Shown here piece by piece: positions 17,042-25,683 of a stretch of 34,037 bases of DNA. The DNA is from Nitrosopumilus sp. D6 (GTDB lineage Archaea > Thermoproteota > Nitrososphaeria > Nitrososphaerales > Nitrosopumilaceae). The notes beneath the pieces are model-generated. The model was not told where the DNA came from. It saw only the letters and a program-made list of their open reading frames with translations, and ran no database searches. Each line of letters opens with the position of its first letter. Position 1 is the first letter of the stretch. The position numbers were made by a program, and so were the translations under genes. The DNA is taken from assembly GCA_003724325.1 (NCBI GenBank), contig RHFD01000042.1, positions 1-34,037 of the forward strand, written 5' to 3'.

Positions 17042-18148
17042 ATGGAGCCGTCACAAGACGAGATAATCTCACTGGTTACATCCACCTTTGAGGTAAGCGA
17101 CGTGACAAAGGCAGAGTTCTCCCTCGAGTTTCGAATCGAGGACGCAGAGTTCAAGGAGAAGTTTGTCAGGCTGGCAAGGAGGCTTGAAGATGAGAGCTAT
17201 GTGTGCAGGCTCGAACAAGTCGGAGAATTCAGATATATAATCATACAAAAGTTTGTCAAAAGCGAGCAGAACAGATGGTTCTGGTCTGCATGGATGCCCA
17301 GACTGCTGTTTGCAGTGGTGATCTTGTTTGTAATGATCGATGGATACTATAGGGCAGAGGGGATAAACACGCTGGCATTAAAAGTTCCCGGGATCAAAAC
17401 AGTCGATCCGTTTGGGACTGCTGCCATATACACCGCGTCGCTTCTTGGCACGCTAGGCGTGCACGAGCTTGGTCACATCATAGCTGCAAGGGCGCACGGC
17501 CTCAAGACAAGCTGGCCCTACTTTATACCGGGACTTCCCATAATAGGAATCCCGACGTTTGGAGCTTTTATCCAGTCAAGGGGACTTACCATAAACAGGG
17601 AGATACTATTTGATGTTGCAATTGCAGGTCCTGTTGCCGGGCTGGCAATAGCCATAATTGTATCTGTATACGGGGCATCCGAGGCGCAAACACTTGAGAT
17701 TGTAGATATGGATCCGGACAAAGAGTCACAACTCTCAGAGTGGGATCAGGGCGAGCCACTGCTCATGACTGCCAGTCTTGCTCTGTTTGGCAAGGGCGGT
17801 CCGGGTCACGTCGTAATACTGTCTCCTGTGATGTTTGCCGCGTGGATAGGATTCCTCATCACATTTTTGAACATGCTTCCCGCGTGGCAGCTTGACGGGG
17901 GCCACATGGCGCGCACATTGCTTGGTGCAAACATGCACAAGTATGCCACGTATGCAAGCATGGGGGTGCTGTTCCTGCTGGGATACCACATCATGGCAGT
18001 ACTAATACTGGTGATGAGCATGAGGAGCCCTAGCGCAAGTCCGCTTGATAATGTGTCTCCACTCACAAGGAACAGAAAGTTTGCATATGCCGGAATAATT
18101 GCGCTTGCGATACTGTGCGCGCCGCTGCCCTCGTGGATTACATCGTGA
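17042..18148 (+). CDS. Site-2 protease-like membrane metalloprotease (M50)
   Basis: LGVHELGHIIAARAHG (HExxH), NMLPAWQLDGGHMAR (LDG motif), multiple TM segments. Confidence 0.9.
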   Translation: MEPSQDEIISLVTSTFEVSDVTKAEFSLEFRIEDAEFKEKFVRLARRLEDESYVCRLEQVGEFRYIIIQKFVKSEQNRWFWSAWMPRLLFAVVILFVMIDGYYRAEGINTLALKVPGIKTVDPFGTAAIYTASLLGTLGVHELGHIIAARAHGLKTSWPYFIPGLPIIGIPTFGAFIQSRGLTINREILFDVAIAGPVAGLAIAIIVSVYGASEAQTLEIVDMDPDKESQLSEWDQGEPLLMTASLALFGKGGPGHVVILSPVMFAAWIGFLITFLNMLPAWQLDGGHMARTLLGANMHKYATYASMGVLFLLGYHIMAVLILVMSMRSPSASPLDNVSPLTRNRKFAYAGIIALAILCAPLPSWITS

Positions 18149-18151
18149 CTG

Positions 18152-19228
18152 CTACCGTAGCAAGAGACGCGCCCCGTCTGATACTACAGCCACCTTTTGT
18201 CTTGGACCCTGCGTCTTTAGAATATAGTCCATCGAATGTTTGATTCCCGCAAGCGGGACTAGTCCGAGCTTTTTTGCATAAAATTCTGGAAGAATGGATA
18301 CGAGTCCCGTCTGAAAACTCTTTCTCATCTCGGATAAAAACAGCAGACCTTCCATCCCGTCTACATATCTAGACGGATTCTGCAGTTGTCCTGCAGACAG
18401 CCTGCCTTCCACGTACTGTCTGAGCGCCTCAGAGCCCAGACCGTCCCCGCATTCAGCTACCAGTACTGCAAGGCCGTCCTTCTTTATCGCGCCTGCGCAG
18501 TTCCACAGGGACTGGAGCGATCTTGCAAGCGTGTCATTGCTAGAGTGCTTGCCGGTACTCACTATCACGCTTTTGTGCTGGCCTGCGTCACGTATCGAGC
18601 CGGACTCGAGCGTGTCTGCAGCAGACATGGTCTTTGCCGGATGGCCAGACACAATATCAACAATTCCTGCAGAGTTTGCAACTATCTCTATTGCGCCTAT
18701 CTCAAACCTGTCTGCAAACTTTTTTGCCTCCTCAAGACTCTCTGTACGGTGTCCGGGAGCAGGCAGGTTTCCATGTCTCTTTGCATACGCAGAGAGCATC
18801 TCCTCTGCGCCAAACCGCCGCAAAATGCGCGTCGCCGCAGTCTCGTACCCAAACAGCCCGTCAAACTCGACTTCAGATACAAACACTAGGTTGTCAGGAT
18901 TCTTTGCATCAAACTCGCCTGTCGGGCAGCTTGCAGGCAGTCCTGCTCGGAGTGCTCCAAGTATCTTTGGATCTGCAAGTATCCGGGGCGGTGGTCTTGA
19001 CTTTTGCTCGCACAGTGTAAAAAGCGAGGAGAGCATCTTTTGGATGGATTTAGAGTTGTGAAGCACCACCATATCTGTCTGTCCAAAAAGGTTCATCTTT
19101 TCGAGTTTTTCAGAGATCTCACTATCCTGTAGGATTTTGCCCTCAGAGTCTATCTTTTGCTCTAGATTCTCGGCCATTATATCCAGTACTATATCAGTCG
19201 GGCCATAGTTGAGCCAGATTTCAGGCAT
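18152..19228 (-). CDS. LarA (DUF2088/nickel-pincer lactate racemase)-like protein, divergent
   Basis: N-term MPEIWLNYGPTDIVLDIMAENLEQ and C-term GAIKKDGLAVLVAECGDGLGSEALRQY...LPEFYAKKLGLVPLAGIKHSMDYILKTQGPRQKVAVVSDG resemble LarA ends. Start set to ATG 19228 (ORF track 19261). Confidence 0.6.
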   Translation of the reverse strand: MPEIWLNYGPTDIVLDIMAENLEQKIDSEGKILQDSEISEKLEKMNLFGQTDMVVLHNSKSIQKMLSSLFTLCEQKSRPPPRILADPKILGALRAGLPASCPTGEFDAKNPDNLVFVSEVEFDGLFGYETAATRILRRFGAEEMLSAYAKRHGNLPAPGHRTESLEEAKKFADRFEIGAIEIVANSAGIVDIVSGHPAKTMSAADTLESGSIRDAGQHKSVIVSTGKHSSNDTLARSLQSLWNCAGAIKKDGLAVLVAECGDGLGSEALRQYVEGRLSAGQLQNPSRYVDGMEGLLFLSEMRKSFQTGLVSILPEFYAKKLGLVPLAGIKHSMDYILKTQGPRQKVAVVSDGARLLLR

Positions 19229-19263
19229 GATTATCACACAAGGGAAAACCAAATAAATCAAGC

Positions 19264-19860
19264 GTGGTTAACTTTGGTGTGGAGTTTGTAAAAGAATTTG
19301 CCATATTCCTCTACAAAAGCGGGATAATGAGGTTTGGCGACTATACCCTTGCCAGCGGCAAAAAGAGCCCATACTATGTGGATTTGAGGCAGGTTCCAGG
19401 GCACCCGCACGAGTTCCGGCAGATGATAAAGCATCTCCGGGGCATGATTGCAAAAGACGGCTTTGCCGACTCGATAGCATCAGTACCTACTGGCGGCACC
19501 ATAATTGCAGCCGCGCTCGCAGTAGAGTCTGTCATGCCGCTAGTCTATGTGAGGGCCAAGCCAAAAGAGTATGGCACGTCTAGGCGCGTAGAGGGGGTAA
19601 TACGCAAGGGATCAAGGGCAGTAATGGTAGATGATGTGGCAACTACTGGTGGCTCTGTTGCAGATGCGATAGCGGCGCTCTCAGATGAGGGCATTGCAGT
19701 ATCTGATGCATATGTAATAGTGGACAGGCTCGAGGGGGCATCAGAGAGGCTTGCAGAAATGGGAACAAGGCTGCATTCTGTACTAGATGTGCGCAAGATA
19801 GCGCAAATACTTGGTGCAGAGGGGCTAGTAGAGCCCGGAATACTTGAAAAGTTCGGATAG
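19264..19860 (+). CDS. pyrE: Orotate phosphoribosyltransferase
   Basis: SGKKSPYYVDLRQVPGHP...AVMVDDVATTGGSVADAI (PRPP motif); GTG start. Confidence 0.92.
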   Translation: MVNFGVEFVKEFAIFLYKSGIMRFGDYTLASGKKSPYYVDLRQVPGHPHEFRQMIKHLRGMIAKDGFADSIASVPTGGTIIAAALAVESVMPLVYVRAKPKEYGTSRRVEGVIRKGSRAVMVDDVATTGGSVADAIAALSDEGIAVSDAYVIVDRLEGASERLAEMGTRLHSVLDVRKIAQILGAEGLVEPGILEKFG

Positions 19861-20125
19861 TTGGCTACTCAGTCAAATGCCTTTAAATCATCATCTCATG
19901 TGTAACTCTGATTCTTCATTGCAGCCATTACCTGTAAAATGTGCCCGCTTTAAAACTATGAGTGGCATGCGCAGGCATGACAGGTTTCTGACTCGTAGTT
20001 TCTCCGGGATCATAAAGTGATCGTGTCACGATACCACAAAACTGCAGATCAGCAGGTATATATTTTTGATGAAAACTCTGAAAAAACATGACCCTAAAAT
20101 ACACCCCGGGCAAAGGTTGCAAGTG

Positions 20126-20494
20126 ATGTCTGACTCTCCCGTAAGCAGGTTCTGGGCCTGTTTTTTCTCCCACTCGATATTTGCACTGTTTTGGACAATA
20201 AAGATGGAAAAGGTACAAAGGTGGATCTTGATTTCCATACTTTCTACGGGATCAACATATGGCGGTTTTTTTGCATATTTTGTGGCAGTAGAATTTGCAG
20301 AAAAATCCAACGTGCTGTATGACATGGCTTTTGTTTTTGGGATGATACTTTTTGGCATGGGAATCAGCGCCAGCATTGTACTGCCCATCTATTTCATGTA
20401 CAAATGGGCCTCAGAGTACAATGTGGAGAACTTTGGATACGAGTCAAAGATAGAATGGAAAATGGGATCAAATACTAGGGATGCCCTGGGCTGA
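20126..20494 (+). CDS. Small putative membrane protein, unknown function
   Basis: ORF 20066..20494 with hydrophobic segments WILISILSTGSTYGGFFAYFVAV and MAFVFGMILFGMGISASIVLPIYFMY. Start uncertain: TATATATTT at ~20057 suggests a start downstream of 20066, e.g. ATG 20126. Confidence 0.5.
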   Translation: MSDSPVSRFWACFFSHSIFALFWTIKMEKVQRWILISILSTGSTYGGFFAYFVAVEFAEKSNVLYDMAFVFGMILFGMGISASIVLPIYFMYKWASEYNVENFGYESKIEWKMGSNTRDALG

Positions 20495-20757
20495 TTCTTA
20501 ATTATGGGGATGAGTAGTTTTGCATGCCGAACTTTCCGTGGCGCGATGATCCGGGATCGTCTCGGTGACTGACAGATATTTATCCAGACAGCGGAGAGTC
20601 GATGACATGTTTGTATGTTTTTGAAGTCCCGGCGATCAGATAAATAACAAGATCGCATGCTCCTGATGCCATTGTACGACACGAGGTACCAGTGTAAATA
20701 AAACAGAGCCGCAGTTTCATGCCGGCAGGTTTTTGCAACAGCACGATACCATGTGTG

Positions 20758-21612
20758 CTATCGAAGCTTTTGTGCCACGGCTGCAGCATCCCTGCTTGCC
20801 TCTACGTTGTGGGTGCGTATTATATCGGCGCCATAAATCACAGATGCCGCCTCTGCTGCAAGCGATCCTGCAAGCCGGTCCCCGGGATCCTTGCCTAGTA
20901 TTGCCCCAAGAAACGACTTGTTTGAGACAGACACCATTACGGGATGACTCCCAAGGGAACCAAGTTTTTTGATTGCAGACAGATCCCTGCCTGTCCAGTC
21001 TGATTTGATCCTAGTGTATATTCCCCTGCCACTCTTCCTAAAGAATCCGATGGCCGGATCTAGCACCATTCCTGACGCGCCGGATTCCTTTGCAATGCGG
21101 ATGCTCTCTTTGAGCAGCCTTCTAGTGGTTGCCACTCCTGCAGATACTGCTCCGGCATGGTACGCGCACAAGATTACAGAAGGGGAAAACTCTGAGACTG
21201 CCTGTCGCATCGCCTTGTCATGCTTTAGCCCCGTGACATCATTAATTATCTCGACGCCCTGTCCTAGCGCGGCGCTTGCCACGCCGGCCCTGCATGTATC
21301 AACTGATATTGGAAGATTTGTCGCATTCTGAATAATGCTGACGGCATCAAGTATTCTTCTGGTTTCTGTCCTCTCAGATATCATGGTGGAAAGATACGGC
21401 GCAGTAGACATGCCCCCAATGTCTATAAAATCGGCTCCCTTGTCTTCAATGCACCTTGCCGCATCCCGGATGCGTGACTTTGTGGTGGCAACTGATTTCT
21501 TGTAAAACGACTCTGGACTGACGTTGAGAATCCCCATTATACGCACCGGGTTGCTGCCACCCACCCTTACTCCCCCTATCAGAGCCACATGGTTTATCAA
21601 AAACCTAGGCAA
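20758..21612 (-). CDS. Dihydropteroate synthase-like protein (FolP family)
   Basis: RIMGILNVSPESFYKKS...GADFIDIGGMSTAP...PISVDTCRAGVASAAL...IINDVTG. Confidence 0.85.
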   Translation of the reverse strand: MPRFLINHVALIGGVRVGGSNPVRIMGILNVSPESFYKKSVATTKSRIRDAARCIEDKGADFIDIGGMSTAPYLSTMISERTETRRILDAVSIIQNATNLPISVDTCRAGVASAALGQGVEIINDVTGLKHDKAMRQAVSEFSPSVILCAYHAGAVSAGVATTRRLLKESIRIAKESGASGMVLDPAIGFFRKSGRGIYTRIKSDWTGRDLSAIKKLGSLGSHPVMVSVSNKSFLGAILGKDPGDRLAGSLAAEAASVIYGADIIRTHNVEASRDAAAVAQKLR

Positions 21613-21622
21613 TTTGAGTTAT

Positions 21623-22354
21623 ATGGCAATACGCGGCTGGCAGAGGAGGTACAGTGAGATTCTAAGGGAGTTTGGGTATAGCAAAAAAAGAGATGCCGAG
21701 TCTGCCATACTGCTTGGCACCATCCTCAGGCCAAACGGCGCAAAAAAGATAATTGATGCAATGATCTCCGGGGCAACGGTACTTGTGATAGGCGCAGGGC
21801 CGTCACTTTCTGCCGCAATTCCTGCTATTCGGAATCTGAATGCAGTGAAGATAGCTGCAGGCAGCTCTGTCCGGGCGCTCGTGCAAGGCGGCATTACACC
21901 AGATATTATTGTGACAGATCTTGACGGGGATTTAAAATCCCTCGAGTGCCTTGCAGAAGAGTCAGTCTTTGTAGTGCATGCGCACGGAGACAACGCGGGG
22001 CGTCTGGCGCTTGCAGAAAAATTCAAGAGATGTATTGGTACTGCCCAGTCAGGCGCATGTGGTCGGATTGAAGACTATGGGGGTTTTACAGACGGGGACA
22101 GAGCCGTCTTTCTTGCGCATCACTACGGGGCAGCAAGGATAGTCCTGCTTGGCATGGACTTTGGCACCCGGATAGGCAGATACTCTGACACGCAGAGATC
22201 CGAGCGCCCAACAAAGCTCAAAAAACTCAAAAAAGGCAGGCAGCTCTTAGAGTGGCTTGCGAGCATTACAAAGTCAGAGCTATACACCACGTCAGGCCAG
22301 ATAGCCGGGTTTGATAAAATCACATACAAAAAGCTTGCCAGCATACTAGAATGA
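21623..22354 (+). CDS. mptE: 6-hydroxymethyl-7,8-dihydropterin pyrophosphokinase-like (MptE / DUF115)
   Basis: [18 protein letters not shown]...PDIIVTDLDGDLKSL...HAHGDNAGRL...VLLGMDFG. Start at ATG 21623. Confidence 0.82.
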   Translation: MAIRGWQRRYSEILREFGYSKKRDAESAILLGTILRPNGAKKIIDAMISGATVLVIGAGPSLSAAIPAIRNLNAVKIAAGSSVRALVQGGITPDIIVTDLDGDLKSLECLAEESVFVVHAHGDNAGRLALAEKFKRCIGTAQSGACGRIEDYGGFTDGDRAVFLAHHYGAARIVLLGMDFGTRIGRYSDTQRSERPTKLKKLKKGRQLLEWLASITKSELYTTSGQIAGFDKITYKKLASILE

Positions 22355-22384
22355 GTTTAATACCCAGCCTGCATCTGTCAAGTC

Positions 22385-22948
22385 ATGGGGTTCTCCGAGG
22401 AGCAGATAAGGGACATTGTATCCATTAGAGAAAACATTACAAGCCAGATCTTGCAGCACCAGGCAGAAATGGATATGCTTGAAAAAAACCTTGCAGTCCT
22501 TGACGAAGTGTTAAAGGGATCCAGTTTTTCAAGGGCATCGCAGCTTGCAGGCAGGACTGCAGAAATATCAGAGCCAGTAGAAAGGCCAGAGCCGGCAGGC
22601 GCCATACAGATAAAGCGTGAAAACGGGGAACTCATCGCAAATGCCAGTGTCACCTCTGATAACGTATCCATTGTTATTGACGGGGACGTGCACATAAACG
22701 AGGAGATTCCGCCATTCAAGTCGTTTTTCATAGGCAGGATAATCGGCGAGATGAGAAAAAAAGACGATACAGAGATCCAAGACGGCAGGCTTCAAAAAGA
22801 GTCGGCAATAGAGTGCATAATTAACAATAGCGGTCCGGACATTACTGAGATCATTATCAAAAACTATAGAACAAAGGAGAGAGCCGACGAGCTAGTCAAC
22901 AGCGCCGGCTGGTCCTTCAAGAGGATGCTTGAAAAGGTCGAAAGCTGA
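22385..22948 (+). CDS. Conserved hypothetical protein with N-terminal coiled coil
   Basis: 187-aa ORF between mptE-like and guaA with TATA-like TTTAATA ~28 nt upstream; heptad-like N-terminus (ILQHQAEMDMLEKNLAVLDEVL). Confidence 0.75.
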   Translation: MGFSEEQIRDIVSIRENITSQILQHQAEMDMLEKNLAVLDEVLKGSSFSRASQLAGRTAEISEPVERPEPAGAIQIKRENGELIANASVTSDNVSIVIDGDVHINEEIPPFKSFFIGRIIGEMRKKDDTEIQDGRLQKESAIECIINNSGPDITEIIIKNYRTKERADELVNSAGWSFKRMLEKVES

Positions 22949-22949
22949 G

Positions 22950-24473
22950 ATGGATAGGATTCTAGTGCTGGACTTTGGCTCGCAATACAGCCATCTTATC
23001 TGCAGGCGGATCCGGGAGTTTTCCGTGTATGCAGAGCTGGTCCCCTTTGATATCAGCCTCGACGAGATAAAAAAGCGCGACCCGAGCGGGATAATTCTCT
23101 CAGGCGGCCCCTCTAGCGTGTATGGCGAGGGTGCTCCGCGCCCAGACGGCGGAATCTTCGAGTCAGGCCTGCCACTGCTTGGAATCTGCTACGGCCACCA
23201 GCTTGTAGTGGACAGGTTTGGCGGCAAGGTAAAGCGCGCAAACAAAGAGTACGGCTCATCCACGCTATTAATTGACGATGACGCAGGCCTTCTAGGCGGC
23301 GTCGGCAGGTCAGTGCGGGCATGGATGAGTCACGGTGACGAGGCAGAAAAGATACCAGACGGATTCAAGGTGATAGGGCACACTGATAGCTCGAGGGCAG
23401 CGGCAATAGCTATGGATGGCAAACCAGTCTATGGAATCCAGTTCCACCCCGAGGTGGTTCACACAGAACGCGGCTCTGAGATACTCAAAAATTTTGTGCT
23501 AGGGATATGCAGGGCAAAACAAGACTGGACCATGGAGGGGTTTGTAGATTCTGCCGTAGAAAAGATCTCAAAGGTGGATGGTGGCGTGCTGTGCGGTGTC
23601 AGCGGCGGCATTGACTCGACTGTCACGGCTCTGCTCATACACAAGGCCATAGGGGACAGATTAAAGTGCGTCTTTGTAGATAACGGCCTGTTGCGGCACG
23701 GCGAGCGCGAGGAGGTAGAGGCAATGTTCCGGGACAACTTTGAGGTGAACTTTACCACAGTGGATGCCGCAGACAGATTTCTTGACAGGTTGAAAGGTGT
23801 GACTGATCCGGAGGAGAAGAGAAAAGCCGTCGGCGAGGAGTTTGTCCGCGTCTTTTCAGAGTTTGCACAAAAAAACGGCCCGTTTGCATGGCTTGCCCAG
23901 GGCACGCTATACCCTGATGTGATAGAAAGCGGCGTCTCAAAGGGACCCGCATCAGTGATAAAGTCACACCACAACGTAGGCGGTCTTCCCGACTGGCTGA
24001 ATCTAGAGGTGCTAGAGCCACTGCGCGAGCTGTACAAAGACGAGGTACGAAACATTGCCAGAATACTCGGGGTCTCAGAGCGGCTCCTCAAGAGGCACCC
24101 GTTTCCTGGGCCTGGTCTGGCAGTCAGGATAATGGGCGAGGTAACGCGCGAAAAGCTGCAGATAGCCAGGATTGCAGGCAAAATAGTAGAAGACGAGCTT
24201 GTAAAGGAGGGTCTGTATGAAAAGATATGGCAGGCATACGCGGCAGTAGGCGATGACAAGGCAGTAGGCGTGGTAGGAGACGAGCGAAGATATGGAAATG
24301 TTGTAATAGTGCGAGCCGTAGACTCTATTGACGCAATGACGGCAGACTGGACGAGGCTTCCACATAAACTCTTGGAGAGAATCAGTAACAGGATTACAAA
24401 TGAGATAGAGGACGTCACATGGGTCACGTACGCCATATCTAGCAAGCCGCCGGCGACCATAGAACCACAGTGA
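22950..24473 (+). CDS. guaA: GMP synthase (glutamine-hydrolyzing), fused GATase + ATP-PPase
   Basis: ILVLDFGSQYSHLICRRIRE...LLGICYGHQ...GVSGGIDSTVTALLIHKAIGDRL...RHPFPGPGLAVRI...VTWVTYAISSKPPATIEPQ? (C-terminal SKPPATIE-like). Confidence 0.96.
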   Translation: MDRILVLDFGSQYSHLICRRIREFSVYAELVPFDISLDEIKKRDPSGIILSGGPSSVYGEGAPRPDGGIFESGLPLLGICYGHQLVVDRFGGKVKRANKEYGSSTLLIDDDAGLLGGVGRSVRAWMSHGDEAEKIPDGFKVIGHTDSSRAAAIAMDGKPVYGIQFHPEVVHTERGSEILKNFVLGICRAKQDWTMEGFVDSAVEKISKVDGGVLCGVSGGIDSTVTALLIHKAIGDRLKCVFVDNGLLRHGEREEVEAMFRDNFEVNFTTVDAADRFLDRLKGVTDPEEKRKAVGEEFVRVFSEFAQKNGPFAWLAQGTLYPDVIESGVSKGPASVIKSHHNVGGLPDWLNLEVLEPLRELYKDEVRNIARILGVSERLLKRHPFPGPGLAVRIMGEVTREKLQIARIAGKIVEDELVKEGLYEKIWQAYAAVGDDKAVGVVGDERRYGNVVIVRAVDSIDAMTADWTRLPHKLLERISNRITNEIEDVTWVTYAISSKPPATIEPQ

Positions 24474-24829
24474 TGAATATGGATTATGACAGACTCTGCG
24501 ACGAGATACTTGGCTGTGATGCAAAGATAAGATATGTGGGTGTGTACGACTATGGAGAGCTGCACGACAAGATGCAAAAAGGCGCAGAAAATCTGCTTTC
24601 AAGGGAGGAGACAGAGCTGTCGCTCTCCCAGGCAGTATACAGGTGGTCCACGCGAAAAAAGACCACGGAAAAAATAGGCAAGCCCGTCTTTGCGCTTGCA
24701 AAGTATGAAATGATCTACCGCATTACGTTTCCAATCGGCGGAGCTGGGCTGGTACTAGTAAGTACAGAGCTTGACGCCGACGTGATGGGAATCATTGACA
24801 AGGTCCTCGCAGTCAAGAACCGGCACTGA
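24470..24829 (+). CDS. Conserved hypothetical protein, DUF6659-like
   Basis: 119-aa ORF, ATGA overlap with guaA. CDAKIRYVGVYDYGELHDKMQKG...LSREETELSLSQAVYRWSTRK resembles small thaumarchaeal proteins. Confidence 0.65.
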   Translation: MMNMDYDRLCDEILGCDAKIRYVGVYDYGELHDKMQKGAENLLSREETELSLSQAVYRWSTRKKTTEKIGKPVFALAKYEMIYRITFPIGGAGLVLVSTELDADVMGIIDKVLAVKNRH

Positions 24830-25676
24830 GCAGACACGCGCCTATCACTCCTGCAGAATCACCAAGCTTGTTGCGCACTATTGGCGTGTCCGAGCCAGAA
24901 AGAGAGCAGAGGCGCACAGACTGCACGCCATCTGTGTACAAAAAGTCAATCTTTGATAGGCCACCGCCCAGCACTATTATGTCGGGATCCAGTATACTAA
25001 TTACGTCTGCAAGGCCGTACCCAAAGTTTTCAAGAAACTCCCTTCTCCACAAATCCAAGCTGCTGTCTTGTGATTTGAGTATCTCTGGAATGCTCTGCGA
25101 GACACCCGCTAGCTCTTTCCAGCGCGCCTCGAGTGCGGGGCCGCTAATGTACGCCTCTGCGCAGCCGCGCCTTCCACAGTGGCACCTGTTTCCTCCCCGG
25201 TGAATGGTGTGGTGTCCCCACTCGCCTGCGGCGCCTGCCCTGCCGCGGCATATTTTTTCATTCATTACCATTCCCCCGCCGACTCCGGTGCCCATTATCA
25301 CGCCAAACACCGTATCAAATCCCACTGCTGCGCCCATCTGTGCTTCTGCAAGCGCAAAGCAGTTGGCGTCGTTTTCTAGCAGTATCTTTTTGCCCAGCCT
25401 GCCTTCAAGATCTTCCCTAAATGGCCGCCCCATCAAACACTGCATGTTGCTGTCTTTTACCAGGCCTGATTTTTTTGATACTGATCCCGGAGAGCACACA
25501 CCTAGTGAAAACTCGTCTGCGCTGCCTGCCATCTCGGACACCAGAGACTCTATCACGTCAATTACCCCCTGATACTGCACAGGTGTTTTAACCCGTCTTC
25601 TATTAATCACATTAAGAGAGTCATCAAGCGCGACTGCCTCTGTTTTTGTACCACCCAGATCAATGCCTATCTTCAT
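24813..25676 (-). CDS. ROK-family sugar kinase / glucokinase-like
   Basis: MKIGIDLGGTKTEAVALDD...GTGVGGGMVMNEKI...HHTIHRGGNRCHCGRRGCAEAYISGPAL (ROK zinc motif). Start ATG 25676. Confidence 0.9.
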   Translation of the reverse strand: MKIGIDLGGTKTEAVALDDSLNVINRRRVKTPVQYQGVIDVIESLVSEMAGSADEFSLGVCSPGSVSKKSGLVKDSNMQCLMGRPFREDLEGRLGKKILLENDANCFALAEAQMGAAVGFDTVFGVIMGTGVGGGMVMNEKICRGRAGAAGEWGHHTIHRGGNRCHCGRRGCAEAYISGPALEARWKELAGVSQSIPEILKSQDSSLDLWRREFLENFGYGLADVISILDPDIIVLGGGLSKIDFLYTDGVQSVRLCSLSGSDTPIVRNKLGDSAGVIGACLLSAGS

Positions 25677-25683
25677 TGCAAGA

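Noticed and set aside
19861-19900. Possible C/D box sRNA on minus strand (ATGATGA...CTGA) near the pyrE stop
   Set aside because: Only one C-like and one D-like box; no C'/D' pair with proper spacing, so chance occurrence is likely.
20520-20757. Possible tRNA or C/D sRNA in the intergenic region before folP-like gene
   Set aside because: No cloverleaf or complete box motifs found by eye; kept only as an intergenic-structure observation.
23459-24577. 372-aa minus-strand ORF antisense to guaA
   Set aside because: Ser/Thr/Pro-rich shadow ORF over a highly conserved gene; no recognisable motifs.
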